Of a stretch of 64,000 nucleotides of DNA, positions 46,291 to 56,900 are shown in pieces. The stretch is from Thozetella sp. PMI_491 (lineage: Eukaryota > Ascomycota > Sordariomycetes > Chaetosphaeriales > Chaetosphaeriaceae): positions 1-64,000 of the forward strand of contig MU270072.1 in NCBI GenBank assembly GCA_021432635.1, written 5' to 3'. The notes below the pieces were generated by a model. That model did not search any database. It was given only the letters and a program-made list of their open reading frames with translations, and was not told the origin of the DNA. The position numbers and the translations under genes were made by a program. How positions within the stretch are numbered: position 1 is the stretch's first letter; every line of letters starts with the position of its first letter.

Positions 46291-48074
46291 ATGTCGACAT
46301 CGACCGACCACGATCTCTCTGGGGAGAAGAAGACCTGGCCCCAGAAGGTTAAGCACGCCTTCAGCTCTCCCAGCAACTTCCACGACGCCATCGTGCTCAA
46401 GAGCGCGACCTCAATCCTCGTCAACGAAGACCTGCTTCCTTCGCCCTCGAGCCGTCGTACCTGGACGACTTGGAGCTTCTTGTCTTTCTGGTGGTCGGAG
46501 AGCTGGAATGTTTCGACATGGAGCGTGGGAGCGTCACTAATTACCATCGGAGCCACCATCCGGGATGCCCTGCTGATCGTGCTCTTCGCCAACCTCCTCT
46601 CGGCCGTCGTTATTGTGCTCAACGGCTTTGCCGCTTCGCGCTACCACGTCGGCTATCCAGTACTCTCTCGGACGAGTTTCGGTGTCTACGGGCAATACTT
46701 CGTCGTGGTGCTGCGTTCTATCCTGGGCATAGTGTGGTGCGGCGTCCAACTCTACTTTGAAGGACAGTTCATTAGCATCTGTCTGCGCTGCATTTTCCCG
46801 TCCTGGACCGAGATTCCAAATGGAATCCCCGCTAGCCAGTTCATTACAACACAGGTCATGGTTGGCTTCTTCCTCGCCTTTCTCTTCACCATTCCCTTCC
46901 TATTCCTGCACACGTCTCGCATCCAGCATTTGTTCAGCGTCAAGTCGTTCGTGCTGCCACTGGCCGGCCTAGGAATTGTCATTTGGGCCACCAAAAACAA
47001 CGGTGGCGTCGGAGCTGAGGCGTTGGAGACCCAGGCAGCGGCTTCGCGATCCTCGGTTGCCGTCTTTGCCTGGGGGCTTGTCGCTCAGTTCAATTCTGTC
47101 ATGGGTGCCAACTCGGCGTTGCTGGTTACCATTCCCGACATCGCTCGCTACTCCAAAACTCGTAATGCTCAGATCTGGGGACAGCTGATCGCGCTGCCGC
47201 TTGGGCAAATTATGTGTGCTGCTTTCGGAATCATCAGCACGGTACGTTGGCTCTCCAGACTCCCCAATGATATGCCTAAGACTCATTCGCGATTTAGTCT
47301 GCCGTGATGAACCTCTATGGCGAAGCCTACTGGAACCCATACGACCTGCTCAATGGCATCCTCGACCGCTCCTATACCTCTTCGGCTCGCGCTGGCGTCT
47401 TCTTCGCCTCTGCCAGTTTCGCCTTTGCTACGCTTGGCACGTCGATCGCCTGCAATATTATTCCCTTTGCCGCTGACGCGACTTGCCTGCTGCCAAAGTA
47501 CCTCAACATCATCCGCGGCCAGTTCCTGTGCCTCATTGTCTCATTTGCCATCGTCCCCTGGCGTATCCTTACCTCCGCCTCCGGTTTCCTCAACTTCCTC
47601 GGCGGCTACTGTATCTTCCAGGGGCCGGTAGTTGCCATCATGGTCGTGGACTACCTGATTCTCCGACGCGGAAACCTGAACCTCCCAGACATGTATACTC
47701 TCTCATCTGAAGGCCGCTACTACTTCTTTAAGGGGTGGAACCTTCGGGCTTTCGCCGCTTTCGTCATCGGATTTCTCCTGCCTCTTCCTGGCTTTATTGG
47801 GAGCTTTGGAACGACGACGGTGTCGGAGGGCGCGACACACATGTATACCCTTGGGTGGGTTCTGAGCTTTCTTGTTGGTGGCCTCGCTTATCTGGTCATC
47901 TGTTTGGTTTTCCGCCTTCCCGGGGACGATGGGGAGCATGGATTCGAGACGGTCTCAGCTGAGTACACAGATTTCGAGCACGGCGGTGTGCTTGATGGAG
48001 AGTATGTAGCGAACGCCGATGGCAGCTACGCAAAGGACAGTGGAAGGAAGGAGGAGGGTACTGAGAGCGTGTAG
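46291..48074 (+). CDS. NCS1-family permease (nucleobase/uracil-allantoin type)
   Basis: Two exons, 46291-47241 and 47298-48074, give 575 residues. The N-terminal phrase NEDLLPSPSSRRTWTTWSF followed by WNVSTWSVGASLITIG is the classical NCS1 Fur-type signature before TM1. Twelve hydrophobic segments follow, with YPVLSRTSFGVYG in the middle and the PKYLNIIRGQ block in exon 2. NCS1 carriers take up uracil, allantoin, uridine, thiamine, nicotinamide riboside or related compounds with protons. The substrate is not decidable here, though Fur-type NCS1 members in fungi mostly transport pyrimidines, purines or allantoin. The intron is phase 0 and 56 nt. Confidence 0.9.
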
Positions 48075-49012
48075 ATTCGCCGCACACCACGTTAATGTAA
48101 TTCTATGGATGCTCTCCGTTAATAGAATAAATTTTATTCCCATGTTATCTTTCTCCCATTAATCTAGCTACTCAAGTCAAGGATTTTGCATGATACAGCA
48201 AGCCAGGGGATAGACTACAGCTGTCAAGAGAGACAGGTCGGAGACACAAAACAGCCACTATAATAGCCTCACTTTTCGGGTCTGTACTGGTGTCCCACTT
48301 CGTCGGGCACTCCCTGCCACCCACCTTCCTCCGGTGGCTGCGATGCGTCTCGCACCTTCCGTCCTAGTCCTTTTACTGTTGGGCGGAAGATCTCGCCCTT
48401 CGGGCTTACCGCCAGTGTTATTGGCTTATCTCATGCTGATCCTCCATCCGATGCGGTGTCAGTCCGCTGCAACAATCACAGCGCTGTCCCTTTCTATCGT
48501 GTACCCCGAGATGCCAATACAGATGTCGATACCTCTTGTACGCACTCAGATAGATTAACCCGAACTCCAGTCGCCGTAACAACTCAAGTCACTCCGTTGA
48601 GCAGCCAAGTTGCTACCCCCACTACCCCTATACGAGATTCCGTCGTCAACACGCTGTCTCAGACTCGCACCAGCCAGCCTGCTAATTTTGGCGACTTGGC
48701 CCGGTTGGGCCAATCTGACAAACAGAGGTAGGAAATTCCCACGGTGTTTTTCTCCATAGTAAGGAGCCTTCCGCTAACAACCGAACCGAGCCTGCATTGT
48801 GGAGCGGAAACCGGGGGCGGGCCGGAAGCAGTCAGGGGCCGCATTCCGGCTCCGCGCGGTCCGTGTTATGAATGATAGTCTTTACTTAAACCCCATAGTC
48901 ATCTCCGGTTACAATCTCTTGCAAGATAAATCAAAATTCTGATAGGGCTACTATCACTATTCCTGCGTCACATCAACGATACCAGAACCGCACTCGACTT
49001 TAGCGTGTCGAG
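48075..49012. other. Intergenic
   Basis: 3' end of the permease and promoter of the oxidase. A Thr/Ser/Pro-rich frame at 48456-48731 has no recognisable family. Nothing is called. Confidence 0.5.
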
Positions 49013-50468
49013 ATGCATAAGAACTGCCGCATCGTCATCATCGGTGCTGGGGTCTTTGGGCTCAGTACGGCATTACAGTTAAGGAAAAACGGATTCAATA
49101 ACATCACCGTCCTGGACCGACACGTACCTCCTGTATGTTATACCTTTTTCTTCCAAGAAACCCATGATTGCTAAATATTAACTACCAGGTACCTGACGGT
49201 TCAAGTGTTGATATATCGAGGGTTATCCGGTTTGACTACGCCGATCCAGTATATGCCAATATTGCAAAAGAATCGTTCGATCTCTGGACTACTACTCGCT
49301 ACAAAGACTTCTTTTTTCCGTCGCCATTCACTCTTGTGGCAGAGAATCAACAGGGTCGCTCTTATATTGAGAAATGTACCAAATATCTCACTGGAGCATC
49401 GCTGCCGTGGGTGCCGTTCGAAACTCCTCGCCAGACTAAAGAGGCCTTCCCAACGCTGACAGGGCCATTGGGAGATTCCGACTTCTCCGGATACTGTAAC
49501 TTTGCAGCAGGATGGGTCGATGCCCAACGGGCCATTACGTCATTGCGCGACGAATGTTCGCAGCTTGGAATCACCTTCCTATGCGGTTCCGGGGGCACAA
49601 TGACTGGATACCACGCCGATATTACTAGTGGAAAAGTCCAAGCAGTAAGGACTAAAGACGGGGAGTCAGTACATGGCGACCTCTTCATCATGGCCACCGG
49701 CGCATGGACTTCAAGGCTTGTTCCAATGTACAACTCCATCCTCGCCACTGGGCAAGTTGTCGGTTTCCTCAAATTAACAGAGGCTGAGGTCAATCGCTAT
49801 AAAGACCTTCCCATATATATTAACTTTAGTACTGGCTGGTTCTGTTTTCCGCCGCATGAGGAATCCAAGTATCTCAAATTTGCGGTTCACGGATATGGAT
49901 ATACAAATACCGCTGAGAGAGGGGAAACCTTGGCAGACGAACTCAAAACGTTTAGCAGCAACGCTGATTCGGAGACGGTTGACGCATTGTCGGCACCTCC
50001 AACTAGACCTGCTATGCAGCGTGCGAATTTTGCGCCTCTCGACGGCATCCGCCGACTTCGAGAAGGGTTAGGAAAGATTCTTCCCGAGCTTTCTCAACGC
50101 GAGTTTGACCGGACAGCGGTATGCTGGTACACCGATACACCCAGCGGAGATTTTATTCTAGACTATCACCCAGACCACGCAAATCTCTTTCTTGCTACCG
50201 GGGGTAGCGGACAGTAAGTTTCATTGCTCCTTGAGTTATACATGGTCTTTTTCCGGTCTAAAATCTGTTCTGTAGCGCATTCAAGTTTCTTCCAGTCCTT
50301 GGAAAGTATGCTGTCGAAGCTCTCTCGCGAAACCTTCCCGAGAAATTGGTCCAAAGATGGAGGTTTCGACGAGAGTATAGAGACGCCAATAACTTATTCG
50401 ATGGTGATGGGAGTCGAGGTGGTCCCTCTAGAAGGGAGTTTACTGCTAAGGAGAAAGGGAAGCTCTGA
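49013..50468 (+). CDS. FAD-dependent amine oxidase of the MSOX/amadoriase type
   Basis: Three exons: 49013-49132, 49189-50213 and 50276-50468, giving 445 residues. The FAD-binding GxGxxG motif IVIIGAGVFGLSTALQL starts at residue 7. Near the C-terminus AVCWYTDTPSGDFILDYHP contains the Cys that links FAD covalently in monomeric sarcosine oxidase and fructosyl amino-acid oxidases, followed by ATGGSGHAFKFLP, the second FAD-contact block. The set identifies the MSOX/L-pipecolate/amadoriase family, which oxidises secondary amines with O2 and releases H2O2. There is no obvious C-terminal peroxisomal SKL; the protein ends GKL. The true substrate (sarcosine, pipecolate, Amadori product or another secondary amine) is unknown. 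A Zn2Cys6 regulator lies tail-to-tail 143 bp away. Confidence 0.86.
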
Positions 50469-50611
50469 GAAGAATTCACAAGTCAAAATGAGCATTAGGA
50501 ATGCATGTATCTTGACTCATACAAGGTCCATGTAACTTCTAGTTGATAGATCGAAGCTAAAATAGAAGAATACACAAAAAGTGGCCACGTTTGACTTTTC
50601 ATTTCACGAAG

Positions 50612-53244
50612 TTAGTAGAGGGTGTCATCCTGCATGTAGGCTGACCAAGGCTTCCCTAACAGAGACCACTCCTCAGTGAAGGCGGGATCCAGCTCGAAAG
50701 CAGGAATTTGACTATTTAAAACGTCCTCAAGTGCATCATCGGCCAGCCTGTTTGGCTTTTCAGTGGCGGTGTATATGTGAGAGATAGGAGAAGCGGAATT
50801 GAGCGCATCCCGACAAGCAGTAGTCGAGGTTTGCTGTGGAGACGTTGAGCCATGAGGAATCAGCGGGGACCATTCGCTGGCTTCAGTTCCCGAGAGAGAT
50901 GCATAGTCAAAGAGTTGCCACATTAGCTCGATATCGTCCTTCCCTAGATTAACGTCCTGTAATTCTTCCCTGGGTATTGCTCCATTATAACGATCTCGTG
51001 CAAACCTAAGGGCATGGCGTCGGTTGAGTCGCATCTCAAATTCTTCGATGAGTCGATACTGATCATCATGTTAGCAAGCCAAACCTGTGTATAAAGGTGC
51101 CAGGTGACGCTTCTCTCACCATATGAAGCATGTTTGGCCAATCCTGAGACATTTTGCGTAGAAAAGCACGAGCAGTTTCAAAATTCTGCTTCGCAGAGGC
51201 TGCCATTGTTTCCTGCTCGCTCACGGTGTGTTCCAGCTGGATGGTGGCAGCAATGGCTACCATTTGGCCAATAATTGGATCATACAGACCTTGACCAGCT
51301 TGTGATGCTTCGGATATATGTCTTATGACCCACTGCGAGTGGATCATCGCATTTTCCTGGGACTTTTGCAATAACGTCAATGGCACCTGACCGTGAAGTT
51401 GCCTCGTCCTCATAAAAAGAATGAATGGATGATTTCTAGGAGTTATTAGGAAACTTGACTTTCTCCCAGAAAGGGGCACGAGGTTATCAACTTGCAAGCA
51501 ACAATGGACACCGGAGGACACAATCTGAAGGAATATCCATGGCCCAAAATAAGACAACAAGTGTGATTCGTGTCGAAGTGAGTTAACAGCGCCGTATCGG
51601 TGGGGATAGATTCCTAGCGTGATTAATTAGCAGTTGATCTCTCATAAATCCTAAATTGCACAGATAGCTCACTGATCTCCAGGTCTAGGATGGCTGATTG
51701 GGCCTTGTTCCAGGGACTGCCGTCCAGCCAAAACCGAGTCGTCTCTCCTTGCTTCAGGTCGCCAATATCGGCAATGACCGCCTCCCATATCCGAACAACC
51801 TCGAAGTTTGCTGAGTTAATACCAATATGTTGACTTAGAGGTCCTCCTGTCCATAGTTTCTGCAATTGTAACTTTTTCGTAGGATCCAAATCCTTCTCGG
51901 TACAAGGCGCACTTTCGTATTGTGATTTGAAAGAAACATTAAGCGAGGGCAAAGTGATATTCTTTTGAAAGCTGTCAAATAAACGCTCCATCGTCAAAAG
52001 TGTAAAGATGATTGCTCCAGGATAAGACGTAATTGTTTGTTGCCTTCCGTTACTGACCGAGGCAAGTACCATCTCGCAGTCCCGTCCAAGCGCCAAACCA
52101 AGAGCGATTTGTGCTCGGGATCTAGTTAGATTGCCCGCTAAAGTTCTATACTCAGTATTCGGTCAGCAGGCGGTGTTTGATGATCTATTAGGCTTACTCG
52201 CGAAGTCCGACTGGGCCAGTAAGCACAGGCCTTGGAAATAGCTCAAGCCGAACTCGGAACTTGAATAGGCCTTCGTTAGTAGACCCCAGGCGATGTTGGA
52301 TAAAAGCCCCAGCATTTCGGCTCGTGCTTTTCGGTCGTAAAATAACGGGTCGGTGGAAGCACGTAGACTCAACGTCAGCATTGGGTAGAGGACGATTTTG
52401 GGAAGATTGGTGGCCAAGAACTCGGCCTCTGGCACCTTGCCTGAAAAGAGCGGGTAAGGCTGGTTATGAAAATGTTGGAAGTAGAGGGTGATGCCTTGAG
52501 CCACAATCCGCGTGGGAATTGGGCAATTTAGATCAGTGCTTCCAATGTGTTAAATATAAGCACTCCCGGTTTTGAGCGGTCAATACATACGTGGGTTGAT
52601 TCCAGTGTGGCGGGAACACCTGTGAAGTCGAAGCCCTGAGATCGTTTTCCCCTGCGGGATGTTGTGTGGTTGGGGGTTGAGACGTCAGCCCCGGTTTTGG
52701 AGATACAACTGGCGTACCGGAGACGTCATTTCCTGGGTGTAGACCCTTTGGTGGGCTGTCCGAGTTCCTGGTTCTAGGGAACATTAGAGGACTTAGGGGG
52801 CCTGGGGATTACAAGAGCAGGGGTCTTGGATGGGTGGAGAGACCTTACTCTAAAGCGGCTGCAAGTCGGTCTAACTTTTCCTGAACCGCAGCGAGCTGTT
52901 GTGCATGCTGGTCCATGATCAGTTTCAACCTAACTTTACTGACAGCCGGAGTTCTATGAAATCTAACCTGGTCTATTCTCTGACTTTGGTGTCCTGATTT
53001 TCCTTGTTCCTGTCGTCGAAACTGAGTTGGTCTATCGAGGTATACACAGCGTTGATTCAGACGTGCGCAGAGCAAGCATACTGGCTGCTCGCCATTGCAG
53101 CGAGACTTCTTGCGCCTGGATATAGTGATATTATTAGTTGTAGTTCCATACTGCGAGATATCCTTGTACCCACCGGCAGTTCTCGCATGCTTGGCGGACT
53201 CGACGTGTGGTGGGATAAGGTGCCCGTCGAACTGATTCATTCAT
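50612..53244 (-). CDS. Zn2Cys6 transcription factor with Fungal_trans domain
   Basis: Seven exons on the minus strand: 53244-53174, 53115-52849, 52767-52591, 52538-52198, 52137-51673, 51613-51120 and 51058-50612, giving 753 residues. The zinc cluster is split by intron 1 between the second Cys and the next Arg codon and reads ACENCRRRKKSRCNGEQPVC followed by LLCARLNQRC, the Gal4 pattern with six cysteines. A coiled-coil-like segment (AQQLAAVQEKLDRLAAALE) follows, typical of the dimerisation linker. The rest is the fungal regulatory domain (blocks ITLYFQHFHNQPYPLF and RAQIALGLALGRDC). All seven exons keep phase, the strongest check on this model; the intron 3 and 4 acceptors (GGAAG, TTTAG) were chosen for that reason. 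It probably controls the adjacent oxidase. Confidence 0.85.
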
Positions 53245-54173
53245 CTTCTTCAATGGGTAATTGAAGCGGTGAGATTTTCTCAAGACATTCCTGCAAGATC
53301 GATGATAGAACAAGGAGATGATTGCTCTGGTCAGGAGTAAAGCTAAAGGAAATCTTCGTCCGTATGGGTCAATTCTGTGTAGCGGCTCAACAGCGTCGTG
53401 TTGAGTTAGGATGATGAGCCTCCGGCATTACACTCTGCATGAGGTTGGGTGAGAGGAGGGGAATTCTACGGAACTAGTGTGGTTAGCGTCACCCCCTGCA
53501 AAGGGTTGGCGCAGCCGCCCTACTCGATCCAGTCGACCCCAATCAGCGCCAGCAGCAATCTTACCAGCGTAATCGTACAGAATCGCGTCTTAACTACGGG
53601 TCAAGTGATGGAGTCTCACAGTACCTTAGAAAAATTGCGCCGCATTGCGAACATCCCAGAGTACGTTTGCGCGAACATCGCCGGAACCACCGCTAACACG
53701 AAAGTATGTTTAGCTGCTACCGAAGTAGGTAGGTACCTTGGATATCTCTATCTACTTCCTAGGTGGGTTACGGCATGGAGCAGACAGCATACGGCACACG
53801 GCAAGTCTGATATCCGGCATAGCCCCGCAGTCCGGCACACGGACACGGTCGGATTGGCGTTGCCGCTTCCGTTAGCGCGAGGGGTAGATATAGTATCGTA
53901 CATTGTGTGAGCCAAGGCCGACGTATGCGTGATTCAGGAAGGTGGGTTATACGGCCTCCATCATCAGAATTGCCGGCCACGGCCTGGACACGGATGCGGG
54001 TGAGCTCCAAGCGGCTGACGCTGACCTTGAGATCGGCTTCAATGCTCTGAAAGGATATACTGAGCCCTTAAATAGCGTTTTATTCTGCGATCTTTTGTAG
54101 ATTATTCGTCCGAGAATCGCGAGTGTATCTCACAGCCCGACCGATTGGCAATAACGTTGCCATACGCTGCAAA
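53245..54173. other. Divergent intergenic region
   Basis: 930 bp between the start of the Zn2Cys6 regulator and the start of the S9 peptidase. No gene recognised. A 153-codon frame (53449-53910) has no family features and is not called. Confidence 0.5.
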
Positions 54174-56228
54174 ATGACGGCGGTTCAAACAGAGCAAGAC
54201 CAAAGCGTTACGAGGGCTACAGTGGACGCGCGAAAGATACCACCACTTGTTACTTTGAGGGACATTACCTCCACCCCTACATTCAAGGATGTTTGGCGAC
54301 GACACGAAGAGTTTCTTCTTCCCTCTCAGAACATTCCCGTCGACTTCGAGAACCCGGCAATTTCCCCTGATGGGAAGCGCATAGCCGGGGTCGCAACAAT
54401 CTGCAAGGAACTCAAAGGCCGGCCATCCAATAGATTGGCGATTGTCGACGTCGAGAATGGCCAGCTGTCGACCTTTGGCGAGCGAGAAGGGAGCGATTCG
54501 CGCCCACATTGGTCGCCCAGCGGCGAAACTGTCTGTTTCTTGTCCCTAGTAGACGGCGCCTCGCAGCTGCATCTTCTCGACGTTGCCTCGGGCGGGGTGA
54601 AATTGGCGGGCAAGGTCCCTGGCAATATAGAGGAACTGTCTTGGTCGAAGGAAGGAGCTCAAATCCTTCTAGTCGTCGCCGGGTTTGGAGCCGATCTGGC
54701 AGGATACCAGGGTGGGCAGGCTATGTTTAAGGATCCCGGTGCTGTCGCATCATGGATGCCAGCAATAGACAAGAAGCCAGCCACCGACGCTTATCGAACT
54801 GCTTGGATCTACGACGTCTCGTCCGGGATCTCGAGGCGGACGACATCGGAAACCTTGAATATCTGGCAAGCAGTGTGGGCGTCAAGCGATTCCATTGTTG
54901 GGTTCTGTTCAGATAAACCCGGAGAGGACAACTGGTATCATTCCACACTTCGAGAGATCTCCCTGGCAACTGGCGAGGTCAAGGAACTCTTCGCTACAGA
55001 CGTTTCTATGGAGTGGCTAGCGGCTTCTCCAGGAGGCGAGCATGTGGCGTTTGCCGTTGGTGTCGCCAGCGACCGGGGTATTCTAACTGGCGACCTTCAC
55101 GTACTGGAAGTTGCTAGTGGACGCGTGATACTTATCGACGCACTTGGGGTTAACGTCGGCGCTATCACTTGGGCTGGCAACGACGATGTCGTTGCAGCTG
55201 GGCTTCGAGACGGCAAAGAAGTCATCATACAGTACAATATCAAGTCAGGTGAAGTTAGCGAATTATGGAGCAGCGATGAGCTCAGCTTGGGTTCGGCATA
55301 TCGTTCTGAGCTCACGGCCTGCAAGGGCAGCCAGATCTTTGTCACCTTCGTCCAATCGGGCTACTTCACTCCTCCAACTCTAGTCATTTCGTCGGCTTCT
55401 GGAACGCAGGAAATCAAAGCATTTTCTTCGCCAGAGCTCCACAAAAAGACCCAAGCGCTCGGCCAAGCACGAAAGCTACAATGGATGGCTCCCGACGGCA
55501 TGACCATCTATGGCTATCTACTTTCGCCGTCTACTACGGGACCTTTCCCTACCCTCATGAACGTTCATGGTGGCCCAGTTTATGGTTGGACACCACGGTA
55601 TATCGGGAAAGCGGTCCAGCTGCAAGCCTTGTTAGCCGCAGGGTTTGCTGTGTTTGAGCCCAATCCGCGGGGCTCCTGGGGCCGCGGTCAATCGTTTGCC
55701 AGAGCTGTCTTCGGAGATATGGGCGGCGCCGACACGCAAGATTACCTCAGCGGTCTTGACGCCATCATAGATGCGGGCGTGGCGGATCCGAATCGCCTGG
55801 GGGTCTTCGGTGGTAGCTATGGTGGCTTCATGTCCTCTTGGCTGATCTCGCAGTCTGATCGGTTCGCCGCGGCAATGCCGATGAGCCCGGTCACGAACTG
55901 GACCAGCGAGCACTTTACGTGCAATATTATGCGCTTTTGTCGAGATTTTCTGGCTGATGATGTTCACAACCCCACCGGCCAGTATTTTTCACGCTCTCCG
56001 ATTCACCATGTTAAGAACGTTAAAACGCCCACGCTCCTGACATGCGGAACTCTGGACCAGACTACCCCCGCTGGACAGGCCATCGAGTTCCATCATGCTC
56101 TTCTTGAGCAAGGTGTACCCTCCGTTCTTCTTACCTACCCAGAGGAAGGGCATGGGGTTAAGAACCTTCCGGCATTCGTGGATCTGGTGGCGAGACAGGT
56201 TGAATGGTTCCGGGCTTTTCTTTCGTAG
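54174..56228 (+). CDS. S9-family prolyl-oligopeptidase/acylaminoacyl-peptidase-like serine peptidase
   Basis: Single exon of 684 residues; the ATG at 54174 is the first in frame. The N-terminal ~430 residues are a beta-propeller of the type that gates this family (repeated PAISPDGKRIAG-, HWSPSGETVCFLS-like blades). The C-terminal alpha/beta-hydrolase domain carries the nucleophile motif GGSYGGFM (Ser about residue 548), the Asp in GTLDQTTP (about 628) and the His in EEGHGV (about 660), the complete S9 catalytic triad. There is no signal peptide, so the enzyme is expected in the cytosol, cleaving short or N-terminally blocked peptides or a related amide. It stands between two Zn2Cys6 regulators. 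A role in a small-molecule pathway rather than general proteolysis is possible but unproven. Confidence 0.9.
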   Translation: MTAVQTEQDQSVTRATVDARKIPPLVTLRDITSTPTFKDVWRRHEEFLLPSQNIPVDFENPAISPDGKRIAGVATICKELKGRPSNRLAIVDVENGQLSTFGEREGSDSRPHWSPSGETVCFLSLVDGASQLHLLDVASGGVKLAGKVPGNIEELSWSKEGAQILLVVAGFGADLAGYQGGQAMFKDPGAVASWMPAIDKKPATDAYRTAWIYDVSSGISRRTTSETLNIWQAVWASSDSIVGFCSDKPGEDNWYHSTLREISLATGEVKELFATDVSMEWLAASPGGEHVAFAVGVASDRGILTGDLHVLEVASGRVILIDALGVNVGAITWAGNDDVVAAGLRDGKEVIIQYNIKSGEVSELWSSDELSLGSAYRSELTACKGSQIFVTFVQSGYFTPPTLVISSASGTQEIKAFSSPELHKKTQALGQARKLQWMAPDGMTIYGYLLSPSTTGPFPTLMNVHGGPVYGWTPRYIGKAVQLQALLAAGFAVFEPNPRGSWGRGQSFARAVFGDMGGADTQDYLSGLDAIIDAGVADPNRLGVFGGSYGGFMSSWLISQSDRFAAAMPMSPVTNWTSEHFTCNIMRFCRDFLADDVHNPTGQYFSRSPIHHVKNVKTPTLLTCGTLDQTTPAGQAIEFHHALLEQGVPSVLLTYPEEGHGVKNLPAFVDLVARQVEWFRAFLS

Positions 56229-56900
56229 GCAAGTATTGCTAAGTACTCGAGGATCGCCGAAGTCACTGAACCATAGTTGTGATTGAAATATGTAACTAAC
56301 TACGCCAACTTGCAATATCGGTTTCCACTTTAGTTTTGTTCAGAGCATAGACCATGTCAACTAGTAGGCTGTCGATCCCTCATCGCGAACGCGATAACAC
56401 TGCAATTTTAGCTCTAAAGAAGGGGAGGACGTATGTTGTACAGCACAGCCACCGTACTGTGGCCGTACATGGATTCCGCCACCCATGGCGTTGTATCCGT
56501 ATAGCCTGCTAGGCATCCGTCCACCATAGCTACCTACCTAGCTTTCTTCATCATCCTCTTTCAGACCCTCTGCACGGCAGCTTACTCCAACTAATTAAGG
56601 CCGACATGGTCTGTGCTCGGAATAAATATTTAACAAATAAGATGGAAACCGATGTTGCAAGTTACTCGAGTAACTGCTGCAGGACGAGTCCTCTATTTGA
56701 GTACCCGAGTCGGTTTCTCGTAGCTTGAACAGTAACCTGAGTCTACGGCGGGGCATTCCTGCGCGGACATATTTGGTGCGGAGCTAAGCGGCTTCAATTG
56801 TGGAGCTTATGTCCGCAGGCCGTGCTCGGTTCGTGGCACGACGAGCTTTCACGACTCATCACCACGCGCTTACGGCCGAGTTCCTCAATACACCGTTGAC
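56229..56900. other. Intergenic, upstream of a regulator gene
   Basis: Contains the 3' end of the S9 peptidase and the promoter of the next gene. No coding feature recognised. Confidence 0.55.

Noticed and set aside
48456-48731. A Thr/Ser/Pro-rich plus-strand frame as a possible surface protein
   Set aside because: No signal peptide, no family motif, and it lies in a plain intergenic stretch.
52768-52848. The minus-strand regulator at 50.6-53.2 kb as several separate small genes
   Set aside because: Seven exons join with exact phase and consensus splice sites into one 753-residue Gal4-type protein.
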